A stretch of 64,000 bases of DNA from Sphingomonas xinjiangensis (GTDB lineage Bacteria > Pseudomonadota > Alphaproteobacteria > Sphingomonadales > Sphingomonadaceae), in contig NZ_JACIJF010000010.1 in the NCBI RefSeq assembly GCF_014199255.1, forward strand, positions 62,001-126,000, given 5' to 3'. A program made the position numbers and the translations under genes. The notes under the pieces were generated by a model. The model saw nothing but the letters and a program-made list of their open reading frames with translations, did not search any database and was not told the origin of the DNA. The stretch's first letter is position 1, and each line of letters opens with the position of its first letter. Positions 1-9,316 of this stretch are shown one piece after another.

Positions 1-1774
1 GCGAGGATCCCGGGGGCAGCTGAATGGCCGCGATCAGATAGCTCTGATCCTGAGCGGGGATGAAGCCGGTCGGGGTGGCCGAAAACCTCCAGCCTGCCAG
101 GGCGATCAGACAAGCATAGGACACGCCGATGATCAGCAGCGATCGAACCGCCCTCGCCGTGAAGCGGCCGAAGCGCTTCGCCAGCGCGTCGAACCCCCTG
201 TTGAACCCGCGGGCGAAGCGACCCGGCAGGCCCAGCACGCCGGCGCGTGGCGCCACCTCGGACTTCGGCCGCAGGATGATCGCAGCGAGCGCGGGCGAAA
301 GGGTCAGCGAAACGAGCGCTGAGATCACGGCGGCAGAGACGATCGTCAGCGCGAACTGCTGATAGAAGGCGCCCGAGATGCCAGGGATGAAGGACGTCGG
401 GATGAACACGCCGCTGAGGACCAGTGCGATCGCGATCAGCGCCCCCCCGACCTCGTCCATCGTCTCGTGAGCGGCCTGCCTCGGCGACAGCCCCTTCTCC
501 TCCATGAGCCGCTCGACGTTCTCTACCACCACGATGGCATCGTCGACCACAATGCCCACCGCCAGCACCATGCCGAACAGAGACAGGTTGTTCAGGCTGA
601 ACCCGAAACCGGCGAGGCATGCCAGCGACCCGATCAGCGAGATCGGAACCGCGATGAGCGGTATGACCGCAGCCCGCCAGCTCTGGAGGAACAGGATGAC
701 CACGATGCCCACCAGGACGATCGCCTCGAAGAGGGTCCTGTAAACCTCCTCGATGGAGGCGGAGATGTATTCGGTCGGGTTGTAGGGGATCGTATACTGC
801 AGATCGGCGGGGAAGCCCTTTCCGATCTCTTCCATTTCGTGCCGAACCGCGTCGGCGGTCGTGAGCGCGTTCGATCCAGGCAGCTGCGTGACCGCCAGCG
901 CCACCATGGGGTTACCGCTGAGCGCCGCATTCACGCCGTATTCGCGAGCGCCGAGTTCCACCCTGGCCACGTCTCGCAGGCGCGTGAGGCGCCCCTCGGG
1001 ATCCCGCTTGACGATGATGGCGCCGAACTGCTCCGGCGTGGCGAGCCGTCCGTCGGCTTGAATCCCGAGCTGAAACGCCGTCCCTCCCTGATTGAAGGGA
1101 GGCTGTCCGACCGATCCGACCGCCGCCTGAGTGTTCTTCCGGCGCACTGCCGCTACGATCTCGTCGACAGTGAGATTCCGGGACGCAGCGCGATCAGGAT
1201 CGATCCAGACGCGCATGTTCATCTCCCGCGCGCCAAACGCCCGGACGCCGCCCACGCCGGGGATGCGCAGAAGCCGGTCGATGATCTGCGTGGTGGCGTA
1301 GTTCGAGACGTATTGCTGCGACAGGCTGTGCCCCGGGGAGGTGAGCGCGATCGCCATTAGGATGTCGGGCGAGTTCTTCAGGACGGTCACGCCTATTTGG
1401 CGGACCTGTTCCGGCAGGCGCGGCTCCGCGACCGAGACGCGGTTCTGCACCAGAACCTGCGCCTGATCCACGCTCACGCCCTGCTTAAAGGTCACCGTGA
1501 TCGAGAGACTGCCGTCGCCGGTGGCAGACGACGACATGTAGATCATGCCTTCCACCCCGTTGATGGATTCCTCAAGCGGAGCGGCGACGGTCTCCGAAAG
1601 CGTCTCGGCCGTCGCGCCAGGATAGGTGGCGCTGACCACCACCGTAGGAGGCGCGATCTCGGGATACTGGGACACCGGAAGGCCTGGGTATGCGACCAAG
1701 CCGATCACGACGATGAGGATCGAGACGACCGCCGCGAAGATCGGCCTCTCGATGAAGAAGTGCGGGAACTTCAT
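1..1774 (-). CDS. RND efflux transporter permease subunit (partial, C-terminus outside window)
   Basis: Inner-membrane permease of a hydrophobe/amphiphile RND tripartite pump (AcrB/MexB type) that exports drugs or solvents using the proton gradient. The frame is open on the minus strand from an ATG at 1774 to the window edge, giving about 591 of the usual 1040 or so residues. The N-terminus reads MKFPHFFIERPIFAAVVSIL and is followed by the family-typical stretches YPGLPVSQYPEIAPPTV, GATAETLSETVAAPLE and GVEGMIYMSS, which cover the first membrane helix and the porter-domain start. It lies 3 bases downstream of the membrane-fusion protein gene, so the two are surely cotranscribed. No outer-membrane channel gene is seen in the window. 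The assignment to the family is secure; the substrate is unknown. Confidence 0.95.
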   Translation of the reverse strand, partial: MKFPHFFIERPIFAAVVSILIVVIGLVAYPGLPVSQYPEIAPPTVVVSATYPGATAETLSETVAAPLEESINGVEGMIYMSSSATGDGSLSITVTFKQGVSVDQAQVLVQNRVSVAEPRLPEQVRQIGVTVLKNSPDILMAIALTSPGHSLSQQYVSNYATTQIIDRLLRIPGVGGVRAFGAREMNMRVWIDPDRAASRNLTVDEIVAAVRRKNTQAAVGSVGQPPFNQGGTAFQLGIQADGRLATPEQFGAIIVKRDPEGRLTRLRDVARVELGAREYGVNAALSGNPMVALAVTQLPGSNALTTADAVRHEMEEIGKGFPADLQYTIPYNPTEYISASIEEVYRTLFEAIVLVGIVVILFLQSWRAAVIPLIAVPISLIGSLACLAGFGFSLNNLSLFGMVLAVGIVVDDAIVVVENVERLMEEKGLSPRQAAHETMDEVGGALIAIALVLSGVFIPTSFIPGISGAFYQQFALTIVSAAVISALVSLTLSPALAAIILRPKSEVAPRAGVLGLPGRFARGFNRGFDALAKRFGRFTARAVRSLLIIGVSYACLIALAGWRFSATPTGFIPAQDQSYLIAAIQLPPGSS

Positions 1775-1777
1775 GGC

Positions 1778-2983
1778 TCAGCCCGCCGTGGCTTCGGAGG
1801 GAAGTGGCGCGGTCTCGGGGACCGCGTTCGGCGAGGTGTCCTGGGCCCGCGGCTCCAGCGTGATCCGCCGCGCGTCGACGGAGGTGCCGGGCTGGAGCAG
1901 CGTGCCGCCCTCGACCACGACCCTATCGTTCGGCGTGATTCCCGCGCGGATCACCCGCAGACCTTGAACGAGGGGGCCGGTCTGAACCACCTTCGCCTGC
2001 GCCTTCCCGTCGCCTCCCACGACGTAGACGAGCCGCCTCGTCTGATCGGTGATGATCGCCTCGTCGGGGATCAGCATCGCCTTGTAGTGCCCGGACCCAA
2101 GGAGCCGTGCGCGGCCGAACAGGCCCGGCGTCAGGAAGCCGTCCGGATTGGCCACCACCGCGTGGGCTCGGATCGTGCCCGAGTTGCCGTCGATGGTGTT
2201 GTCGACGAAGCTCATCTTGCCGCGCCAGCGATAGGTAGGTTCATCAGCCAACTGGATCTCGACGGGGTTGGCCGAAGTCCGCGACGATCCTCGCTCGCCC
2301 GCGCGCGCCTGACGCATATACTTCAGGTAAAGGCTCTCCGCTCCGTCGAACGAGAACCAGATCGGGTCCGTCGAAACGATCCGGCTGAGCACGGTCTCAC
2401 CGGCCGCAGCGAAGTTGCCAGGGCTGACGCGACGATCGGAGATGCGTCCCGCGACTGGCGCACGGACGGTCGTGAACTCCAGGTTGAGCAGCGCACTGCG
2501 CACATTCTCCTGCGCAGCCTGGAGGTCGGCGGCGGTGGTGCCGACCATGGCCTGCTTCTGCTCGTATTCCTCGCGCGAGATCGCCTGCGTCGCCAAGAGG
2601 CGGCCCGCTCGCGCGAACTCACTGCGCGCGTTGCGCAGCGTCGCTGAAGCCTTGGCGACCTGGGCTCGCGCCTGCCCAACCGCGGCCCGATAGGGCCGCG
2701 GATCTATGACGAACAACGGCTGCCCCTTCCGGACTGCCTCGCCGTCAGCGAAAAGCACACGATCAATCGTTCCGGAGATCCTCGGACGCAGCTGAACGTC
2801 CTCGATCGCTTCGAAGCGCCCCACATATTCGTCCCAGTCGACCACGTCCCGCTGCAGCGCAGTCGCGACGGTGACCCGCTGCTTCGCAGGCTGCTCTGGC
2901 ACCGGCTTCGAGCAGCCTGCAGCAGTCATAAGGACGAAGAGCGGTAGAAGCGTGTGCCGCCCGCAAGGTGAAAGCGCGTTCAT
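1778..2983 (-). CDS. RND efflux periplasmic adaptor (membrane-fusion lipoprotein)
   Basis: A 401-residue adaptor that links the RND permease to an outer-membrane channel. The N-terminus has a signal peptide ending in a lipobox (LMTAAGC, Cys about residue 24), so the mature protein is probably lipid-anchored. The order is that of AcrA/MexA: a lipoyl half-motif near VQLRPRISGTIDRVLFADGEAVRKGQPLF, an alpha-hairpin with REEYEQKQAMV, the second lipoyl half (VRAPVAGRISDRRVSPGNF), then beta-barrel and membrane-proximal domains. It is first in the operon with the permease. A perfect ATAC-N4-GTAT palindrome lies 67-78 bases upstream of its ATG, which suggests control together with other units in the window. 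Confidence 0.95.
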   Translation of the reverse strand: MNALSPCGRHTLLPLFVLMTAAGCSKPVPEQPAKQRVTVATALQRDVVDWDEYVGRFEAIEDVQLRPRISGTIDRVLFADGEAVRKGQPLFVIDPRPYRAAVGQARAQVAKASATLRNARSEFARAGRLLATQAISREEYEQKQAMVGTTAADLQAAQENVRSALLNLEFTTVRAPVAGRISDRRVSPGNFAAAGETVLSRIVSTDPIWFSFDGAESLYLKYMRQARAGERGSSRTSANPVEIQLADEPTYRWRGKMSFVDNTIDGNSGTIRAHAVVANPDGFLTPGLFGRARLLGSGHYKAMLIPDEAIITDQTRRLVYVVGGDGKAQAKVVQTGPLVQGLRVIRAGITPNDRVVVEGGTLLQPGTSVDARRITLEPRAQDTSPNAVPETAPLPSEATAG

Positions 2984-3049
2984 GGATCTCTGCAGCCTCT
3001 GCGTGGAGTTGCCTCAAAGACTGCACAAAGACTTGGGATGCGGATGCTT

Positions 3050-3061
3050 ATACCCACGTAT
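3050..3061. promoter_or_regulatory. ATAC-N4-GTAT palindrome (site 1)
   Basis: Sequence ATAC CCAC GTAT in the divergent spacer between the efflux operon (ATG at 2983) and the flavoprotein gene (ATG at 3267). The centre is about 72 bases upstream of the efflux adaptor start. This is one of seven perfect copies in the window, all intergenic. The role as an operator is inferred. Confidence 0.6.
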
Positions 3062-3189
3062 GTTCCAGTCGAACTCGCGTCTGGTGCACTTGCAGATTTG
3101 GTTCGCGATCGTCGACGGCCTCTGTCCCGACTCTTCGAGGATGACAGTCTCGGAGCTGAGATCTTGAACAGCCAAACCGGTCGACGGGT

Positions 3190-3201
3190 AAACGCGGGTA
3201 T
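3190..3201. promoter_or_regulatory. Variant of the ATAC-N4-GTAT palindrome (AAAC-GCGG-GTAT)
   Basis: One-mismatch copy of the shared palindrome, ending 66 bases before the ATG at 3267. With the perfect site at 3050, each of the two divergent transcription units would have its own site at a similar distance. Functional status is inferred. Confidence 0.35.
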
Positions 3202-3266
3202 AGCTTAACCCGTCGTCGCCCTGGACGTATCGGGTTTGAAGTTGCTCCACCCGCCCGGAGGTTATC

Positions 3267-4937
3267 ATGACACAAGCGCCTCCGCCCTGGGGAGAACAGC
3301 TCCAGGCCGATCCCACCGATCCCTATGAGCGATCCGCGCAGACCTTTCCTGTCCTCCCGCAGGAAATGGTCGAACGGGCAAGCGCCTATGGCATTCAGGA
3401 AATGCTGCCCGCGGGGACGAAGCTCGCCAGCCCTGGTGATCGCGGGGTCGACTTCTTCATCGTGCTGGATGGCACTGTCGGCATCTACGAGAGCGGGATG
3501 GACGGAGTTCAGAAGCTCGTGGTGCGCCATGACCGCTACCAGTTCACGGGCGAGCTGGACCTGCTCAACGACCGGATGAGCCTGGTCAGCGCGGTCGCCC
3601 TCGAGCCCACGACCGTCGCCCGCCTGGATAGGCTTTCCTTCCGTCGCCTGCTCACCGGCGAACCCGACATCGCCGAAATCGTCATGCGGGCGTTTATCCT
3701 GCGGCGCATGGGCATCATACGCCACGCCCACGGAAGCACCACTCTGCTGGGCCCGCGCGCCTCCGGAGAGTCGCTCGACCTCCAGCGGTTGCTGACGAGG
3801 AACGGCTATCCCGTGACGTTTGAAGCGGCGGATGCCGGTGAACCGGGTGCATCGCTCGCGCAAGAGCTTGGCATCGCCGCCGCAGACCTCCCGGCGCTCG
3901 TCCTTCCGACCGGCGAAGTCCTGCGCCGTCCACATGCGCGGGTTGTGGCCGACGCCGTCGGACTGTGGGAACCTGCCGATCCCACCACCGTCCACGACGT
4001 GGCGATCGTGGGCGGAGGCCCCGGAGGCCTGGCCGCCGCCGTCTACGCTGCGTCAGAGGGCCTCAGCACGATCGTTCTGGAGGAGCTTGCTCCGGGCGGG
4101 CAGGCAGGCACCAGCAGCAGGATCGAGAACTATCTCGGGTTTCCGACGGGCATCTCGGGTCAGGCCCTCGCCGGCAGAGCCCATGTGCAGGCGCAGAAGT
4201 TTGGCGCTCGCCTGGCGATCTCAAGGCGCGTGGCGCGCCTGGAGTGTGACCAGATGCCCTTTCGGCTTCTGCTGGACGATGGCACTCGAGTAAGTGCCCG
4301 CAGCCTGGTGATCGCCACTGGCGCTCGGTATCGCCGGCTCGGCACGCCCGACGATCTGCACTACGAAGGAAAGGGCATTCACTACGCGGCCACGCCGATG
4401 GAAGGGATGCTCTGCGCGGATCAGCAGGTGGTGGTGGTAGGCGGGGGCAACTCTGCCGGGCAAGCCGCCGTCTTTCTTTCGCGCATCGCGTCGCATGTGC
4501 ACATGCTGGTGCGCGGCGAAGGACTTGCGGCGACGATGTCGGACTACCTCGTCCAGAGGATCGCGTCGTCCCCCCGGATCACACTTCACGCGCGCACCAG
4601 CGTCACCTCCCTCTCCGGAGATCCTTATCTCCGCCAAGTCGCGTGGCTGAATAGCCAGACCGGCGATCTGGGAACGATCGAAGCCTCCAATCTGTTCGTC
4701 ATGGTCGGAGCTGAACCCAATACCGATTGGCTCGACGGATGTGTCGCGCTTGACGACCGCGGCTTCGTACTCACCGGACCTGCAGGCGGGCAGGCAACCA
4801 GCCCGTTTGAAAGCTCGCGACCCGGCATCTTCGCCATTGGCGACGTGCGGTCCGCTTCGGTCAAACGGGTCGCATCGGCAGTGGGCGAAGGATCGGTCGT
4901 GGTCTCGGCCATCCACCAATACCTTGGAACGCTATAA
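3267..4937 (+). CDS. Cyclic nucleotide-binding domain / thioredoxin reductase-like FAD oxidoreductase
   Basis: A 556-residue three-part protein. Residues about 25-150 look like a cNMP-binding regulatory domain (DRGVDFFIVLDGTVGIYE, then RYQFTGELDLL). Residues about 155-235 look like a small thioredoxin-like domain (LPALVLPTGEVLRRP). From about 245 comes a class II pyridine nucleotide-disulfide oxidoreductase with FAD motif GGGPGGLAAAVYAASEG, the PGGQAGTSSRIENYLGFP stretch and NAD(P)H motif VVGGGNSAGQAAVFLS. The redox-active CxxC that thioredoxin reductases carry before the NADPH motif is absent: the equivalent stretch reads HYAATPMEGMLC. It is therefore probably not a classical thioredoxin reductase. 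A UBP zinc-finger gene follows after 12 bases, an association I recognise from other genomes. The partner and ligand are unknown. Confidence 0.9.
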   Translation: MTQAPPPWGEQLQADPTDPYERSAQTFPVLPQEMVERASAYGIQEMLPAGTKLASPGDRGVDFFIVLDGTVGIYESGMDGVQKLVVRHDRYQFTGELDLLNDRMSLVSAVALEPTTVARLDRLSFRRLLTGEPDIAEIVMRAFILRRMGIIRHAHGSTTLLGPRASGESLDLQRLLTRNGYPVTFEAADAGEPGASLAQELGIAAADLPALVLPTGEVLRRPHARVVADAVGLWEPADPTTVHDVAIVGGGPGGLAAAVYAASEGLSTIVLEELAPGGQAGTSSRIENYLGFPTGISGQALAGRAHVQAQKFGARLAISRRVARLECDQMPFRLLLDDGTRVSARSLVIATGARYRRLGTPDDLHYEGKGIHYAATPMEGMLCADQQVVVVGGGNSAGQAAVFLSRIASHVHMLVRGEGLAATMSDYLVQRIASSPRITLHARTSVTSLSGDPYLRQVAWLNSQTGDLGTIEASNLFVMVGAEPNTDWLDGCVALDDRGFVLTGPAGGQATSPFESSRPGIFAIGDVRSASVKRVASAVGEGSVVVSAIHQYLGTL

Positions 4938-4949
4938 GAGGATTTCGAC

Positions 4950-5255
4950 ATGGACGAGTGCGCTCACGTTCAGACCATCAACAAGGTGACGCCGAGCGCC
5001 CGCGGATGCGAGGAATGCCTGAAGATCGGCTCGTGGTGGGTGCACCTGCGCATCTGCCGAGCATGCGGACACGTCGGTTGCTGCGACCAATCACCCAACA
5101 GGCACGCCACCGCCCACTACCATGCCACTCGTCACCCGGTAATCGAAGGCTACGATCCTCCCGAAGGCTGGGGCTGGTGCTATGTGGATGAAGTGTTCAT
5201 CGAACTTGGCGACGACACCACCCCGCAGCTTGGTCCGATACCGAAGTTCTTCTGA
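4950..5255 (+). CDS. UBP-type zinc finger domain-containing protein
   Basis: A 101-residue protein that is essentially one ZnF-UBP domain. Zinc ligands are visible as C-x-H near the start (DECAHV), CEEC, CRACGHVGCCD and the His-rich stretch NRHATAHYHATRHP. In eukaryotes this fold binds the free C-terminus of ubiquitin; bacteria lack ubiquitin, so the role here is open. It starts 12 bases after the flavoprotein stop with the same orientation, so it is very likely in the same mRNA and may be a functional partner of that enzyme. The ATG is preceded by AGAGGA at a suitable distance. Confidence 0.88.
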   Translation: MDECAHVQTINKVTPSARGCEECLKIGSWWVHLRICRACGHVGCCDQSPNRHATAHYHATRHPVIEGYDPPEGWGWCYVDEVFIELGDDTTPQLGPIPKFF

Positions 5256-5642
5256 CGCCGACGAGATAAGCAAGTCCAATGCCCCGCCCGCCGTGCCACT
5301 CATCTCGGGCGCCCTGTGCCCTCGTGCACGTCGAGCTGATCTCCTGCACTGGGCAACGATGCCGCTGAGCGGCTGGGGAAGGTCGTCGAGCGACGACTAC
5401 CATTTGCGGTTCCGCCAGGCTTTCACCGTGCGACAGCGCAGACGGAATTGCGTTCCACTTCTGCCTGCCCGAGGCGCGCACGGTCGCCACGTTCCGGTCC
5501 TCAGCACTGTTTCGAGTGACGCTCATGCACCGTTCTATCGGTCGCCATGGCGTCCTGAGCAGCATGATGAACGAACATCGCTGGACAGCGGGCTCGACTG
5601 CACCGGATCCCCAGGATCAGCAGGAAGCGGTAGGCTGGCGGC
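5256..5642. other. Noncoding spacer
   Basis: No convincing gene in 387 bases: open frames on both strands lack ribosome sites and recognisable domains, and no shared palindrome is present. The region must hold the LysR promoter. Confidence 0.5.
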
Positions 5643-6533
5643 ATGACTCTCGAGCAGCTTCGCATCTTTGTCGCCGTCGCAGAGCGCGAACATGTCACGC
5701 GCGCAGCGGAGGCTGCAGGCGTCACGCAATCGGCAGCAAGCGGAGTGATCGCGACGCTTGAAGCGCGGCATGAGGTCAAGCTCTTCCATCGGGTGGGCCG
5801 CGGCATCGAACTGACGGACGCGGGACGCTTCTTCCTGGGCGAAGCGCGCGCGGTGCTGGCGCGGGCAGCGGAGGCCGAGGTAGCACTTGGCGAGTATGGT
5901 GGTTTGAAACGAGGGCACCTGCGTCTCGTCGCAAGCCAGACGATCGCGTCCTATTGGTTGCCCGAGCGCCTTGCAGCCTTTCACCGCCGCTACCCGGCGA
6001 TCGAACTCTCCGTATCGATCGCCAACACCGAAGGCGCCGCTCGCTCAGTGCGAGAGGGCGATGCAGAACTCGGCTTCATCGAGGGGGCAATCAACGATCC
6101 GGCGCTGGCACATTGGCCGGTGGGCGCCGATCGAATGCTGCTGGTCAGCAGCGTTGACGTCGAAGCGATCACCAACGACTGGCTGCTGTCCGCTCCCTGG
6201 ATCATGCGGGAGGAAGGTTCAGGCACGCGTTCCACTTCCGAGGCGGCGCTGCGCGATCGCGGGGTCGATGCGCACGCGCTGAATGTCGTCCTGACGCTCC
6301 CATCGAACGAGGCGGTGCTGGCAGCGGTGCGCGCGGGCGTGGGCTGCGCCGTGCTGTCACAACTGGTGGTCGCTCCCGCGCTTCAGAACCGAGAGCTGGT
6401 CACCCTGCCATTGATGTTGCCGGCAAGGGCCTTCGTCGCCTTGCGGCAGAAGGAACGATACCGCAGCAAGGCGGCCGACGCGCTGCTGGACTCGATCAAG
6501 AACCATGACGCTCAGCCAGACTGGGTGATCTGA
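5643..6533 (+). CDS. LysR family transcriptional regulator
   Basis: A 296-residue regulator with an N-terminal winged helix-turn-helix (MTLEQLRIFVAVAEREHVTRAAEAAGVTQSAAS in segments, residues 1-60) and a periplasmic-binding-like effector domain (ASQTIASYWLPERLAAFHRRYPAIEL, residues about 90-290). It lies directly upstream of, and in the same direction as, the YeiH-family exporter gene. LysR genes of this CbbR/CysB-like group are often found beside YeiH, so control of the exporter is the simplest inference. The effector is unknown. No ATAC-N4-GTAT site precedes it. Confidence 0.95.
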   Translation: MTLEQLRIFVAVAEREHVTRAAEAAGVTQSAASGVIATLEARHEVKLFHRVGRGIELTDAGRFFLGEARAVLARAAEAEVALGEYGGLKRGHLRLVASQTIASYWLPERLAAFHRRYPAIELSVSIANTEGAARSVREGDAELGFIEGAINDPALAHWPVGADRMLLVSSVDVEAITNDWLLSAPWIMREEGSGTRSTSEAALRDRGVDAHALNVVLTLPSNEAVLAAVRAGVGCAVLSQLVVAPALQNRELVTLPLMLPARAFVALRQKERYRSKAADALLDSIKNHDAQPDWVI

Positions 6534-6729
6534 TCGCCTAGTGCGATCCAAACGATCAGCGCTGACCTTCAGGTCCGGCACCCAACCACCCGTCGCCCAG
6601 CAAGATGCCCCTCGGAACAGCACAATAGCCGCCCGACCTATCCTCGTAACCAATTGGAACCATATGATCTGATCGTTGGAACGGCGATTTGCGACCGTCC
6701 ACCTGTCTCCTGACACAAGGAGACGACCC

Positions 6730-7812
6730 GTGAACGCGCCAAGCCAGCTCTTCCCGCTCCGCCTGAATGGCTCACTGCTGCTGCCCGGTGTCGCGCTCTG
6801 TCTTGCCGTCACGGGTGCGGCGTTCGTCCTACAGCGTCTAGAGGAAGCACTATTCGGCCGCGCTTGGCTGGAAGCTCTGGTGCTCGCGCTTCTAATCGGC
6901 ACGGCAGTGCGCTCTGTATGGACTCCTGGCCCGCGCTGGTTCCCGGGCATCTCATTCAGCGCCAAGTTCCTGCTCGAGTTGGCCGTTGTGCTGCTCGGCG
7001 CATCAGTCAGCGCCTCCACCATCCTGGCGGCCGGGCTGGGGCTGTTGCTCGGCATCGCCGGGGTGGTCGCGGTGGCGATCTCCGCCAGCTTCCTGATCGG
7101 GCGTCTATTGCGGCTGCCGCCGCGGATGGCGCTGCTCGTCGCCTGCGGCAACTCGATCTGCGGGAACTCGGCCATCGCAGCGGTCGCGCCTGTCATCGGT
7201 GCCGATGGCGATGATGTCGCCGCCTCCATCGGCTTCACCGCGGTCCTCGGAGTCGCCGTGGTGCTGGGCCTGCCGCTGCTCGGACTCGCGTTGCACCTCG
7301 ATGGGCTGCAGTATGGCGCACTCGCCGGGCTCACGGTCTACTCGGTGCCACAGGTCATTGCCGCCGCAGCACCGGGCGGTGCCGCCGCGATCCAGATGGG
7401 CACCCTGGTCAAGCTGGTGCGCGTGCTGATGCTTGGGCCGGTCTGCTTAGCTCTGTCGCTGATCGCGCCGCGGCTGCGTGAGGAGGCCGACGAGCAGCCC
7501 CCACATGTCACCGCCGGCGAGCGGCCGGCAAGGGGCCGTCCGCCGCTTCACCATCTCGTGCCTTGGTTCATCATCGGCTTCCTCGCGCTGGTAGGCCTTC
7601 GATCCTTCGGACTGATCCCGCAAGTCGCACTAGCCCCTGCGAACGAGGCCGCGACACTGCTCACCGTGGTATCGATGAGCGCGCTGGGCTTGGGCGTCGA
7701 CATTCGCGCCGTAGCTGGCGCTGGCGGGCGGGTTACCGCCACCGCGGTGCTGTCTCTCGTCGTGCTCGGCAGCGTCAGCCTCGCGCTGATCCGCCTTCTT
7801 GAACTCGCGTGA
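6730..7812 (+). CDS. YeiH family putative sulfate exporter
   Basis: An integral membrane protein of the UPF0324/YeiH family, with about nine or ten hydrophobic helices and the conserved stretches GTAVRSVWTPGPRWFPGI, CGNSICGNSAIAAVAPVIGA and YSVPQVIAAAAPGGAAAIQMGTLVKLVRV in segments. The start is set at the GTG at 6730, which has an excellent AAGGAG ribosome site eight bases upstream; the TTG further upstream in frame at 6676 has none. This gives 360 residues, the usual family length. The function as a sulfate/sulfite or related anion exporter is a family prediction with little direct proof. A LysR gene sits just upstream. Confidence 0.9.
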   Translation: MNAPSQLFPLRLNGSLLLPGVALCLAVTGAAFVLQRLEEALFGRAWLEALVLALLIGTAVRSVWTPGPRWFPGISFSAKFLLELAVVLLGASVSASTILAAGLGLLLGIAGVVAVAISASFLIGRLLRLPPRMALLVACGNSICGNSAIAAVAPVIGADGDDVAASIGFTAVLGVAVVLGLPLLGLALHLDGLQYGALAGLTVYSVPQVIAAAAPGGAAAIQMGTLVKLVRVLMLGPVCLALSLIAPRLREEADEQPPHVTAGERPARGRPPLHHLVPWFIIGFLALVGLRSFGLIPQVALAPANEAATLLTVVSMSALGLGVDIRAVAGAGGRVTATAVLSLVVLGSVSLALIRLLELA

Positions 7813-7980
7813 ACCTACCGGCCGTTCGCTGCCTTGGACTGAAAGTCCGAGATGATGTTAAAAGCCGACGGTAGGATGGATGCCTGCCAGCGGGATTGTG
7901 CTGTCTTAACCTCCCTAACGAATGCTTCTGTCGCCGCTGCCTTCATGAACGACAGGAAGCCGTAACCGTCGCAGGCTTAC

Positions 7981-9114
7981 CTATGGCAAGCCCTTTGCCA
8001 CTGCTCGCCGCTGGTGAACGGCGCCCGGGACGTAGATCAGGGCATTGGGCGTTCCAGGCACCTTGACCGTTCCCACGACTCGATTCGAGGCAGTGTCGAT
8101 CTGGACAACCTTGTTGGCGGTTGGAAGCGCTGCGTAGACGGCTGTTCCGTCGCCTGAGGTCCAGATGCCGGAAGCCTCTGCCTCCAATCGAACCGAAGCC
8201 ACCTTACGAAAGCTGTCCGCGTCGAAGACTGAGACCGACGATGACACGGGAGATGACGCGTAGGCAAACGAATCCAGCCCAACGTGCACGAAGGTCAACG
8301 AACCGATCGCTCCCTCAAGCCGAGCCGAAGGTCGCGCCTTGAACGGTGGCTTAGTAGCGATAACGTCAATCTCGCCGTTCGGGTGATACGCCCATAGCGC
8401 CTTCCCATTGGGCGTAACGGCGAGGCGCCCAGCGCCTGGATACGTCGACGCAACACGAGCGATCTCGGTCTTCCGCTTCACGTCAAATGTTCGAATCTCC
8501 TGAGCGTAAGTCATCGACGCGAACGCTCGATGACCGTCCACCGACATTGCAATGGAAGCAGGACCCGAAGGCACCTCCAGTAGTGCGGTTTGCCTGAACG
8601 CGCGCATCTCAAACACCGCGATCTGGTTCTCCTTTGGAAGGGCGACCCACAGCTCGCGACCATCGCGCGTGAACGCCGCCCCGGAGGGTTCGCTGGACAA
8701 GCGGATTGTCTTCGCCACGGCGTCCGCAGCGGTTGCCGTGATCGTGATCTCTGATCGATCCTTGCGAAGCAGGGCGATCAAATCACCTTTCCTCGTCGCG
8801 GCGAGCTCGGCCAAGTCCCCACCCACCTTGATCTCTGAAGGCGGCGTGGCGATCCCACCCGAGATCGGGACGCAGTCCGAAAGCGCAGCCGCGGCAGGGT
8901 CGATCCCACAGATCACATCGCCTCCTGAATCGGACACATAGATCCGATCTCTGTGGCTGATCTCGATGTCGGGCCGAGCCCACGGAGACTGGACGGCGTC
9001 CACGTCGATCGGAGTGGCGTCGGAGGCCGGTGCGGCTTGATTCTCCTGTGCCACCGCAGGCGTGGCCAAAGCTGCCCCGGCGAGAAGGCATACTGCCGTA
9101 GAAAAGCGTGTCAT
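7981..9114 (-). CDS. Secreted YncE-like beta-propeller protein
   Basis: A 377-residue protein with a Sec signal peptide (MTRFSTAVCLLAGAALATPAVAQ, written in full here only to mark the AVAQ cleavage site) and repeated propeller blades such as GAAFTRDGRELWVALPKENQIAVFE and RLAVTPNGKALWAYHPNGEIDVI. The repeat style matches the YVTN/YncE seven-bladed family, which is usually periplasmic. It is a shorter paralogue of the propeller protein at 18469-19905. Function is not predictable beyond a structural or ligand-binding role. It stands alone, 202 bases from the upstream gene. Confidence 0.85.
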   Translation of the reverse strand: MTRFSTAVCLLAGAALATPAVAQENQAAPASDATPIDVDAVQSPWARPDIEISHRDRIYVSDSGGDVICGIDPAAAALSDCVPISGGIATPPSEIKVGGDLAELAATRKGDLIALLRKDRSEITITATAADAVAKTIRLSSEPSGAAFTRDGRELWVALPKENQIAVFEMRAFRQTALLEVPSGPASIAMSVDGHRAFASMTYAQEIRTFDVKRKTEIARVASTYPGAGRLAVTPNGKALWAYHPNGEIDVIATKPPFKARPSARLEGAIGSLTFVHVGLDSFAYASSPVSSSVSVFDADSFRKVASVRLEAEASGIWTSGDGTAVYAALPTANKVVQIDTASNRVVGTVKVPGTPNALIYVPGAVHQRRAVAKGLP

Positions 9115-9316
9115 GTAGTTCTTTCCGGAAGTGTCACAGCATTAGAACGCCAGACCAGCTGCACCGTCGGGCTGCCAAGAGCTCCCCGACGTGTCGAGTT
9201 CGCTACACGCACGAACCCGCCAGCTGGCTTGACGGGTGAAGGGTAGGACAGCTCAGCACCAACAGCTGGCGCGTTCACGGCTTCAGGTAGTTCCCAACTG
9301 GCCGCGGCAGATCGAC

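Noticed and set aside
467..2647. Long plus-strand open frames over the efflux genes
   Set aside because: They are antisense to clear RND permease and adaptor genes and arise from the G+C-rich codon pattern.
3048..3995. A 315-codon minus-strand frame opposite the flavoprotein gene
   Set aside because: It is antisense to well-conserved motifs of the flavoprotein and has no domain of its own.
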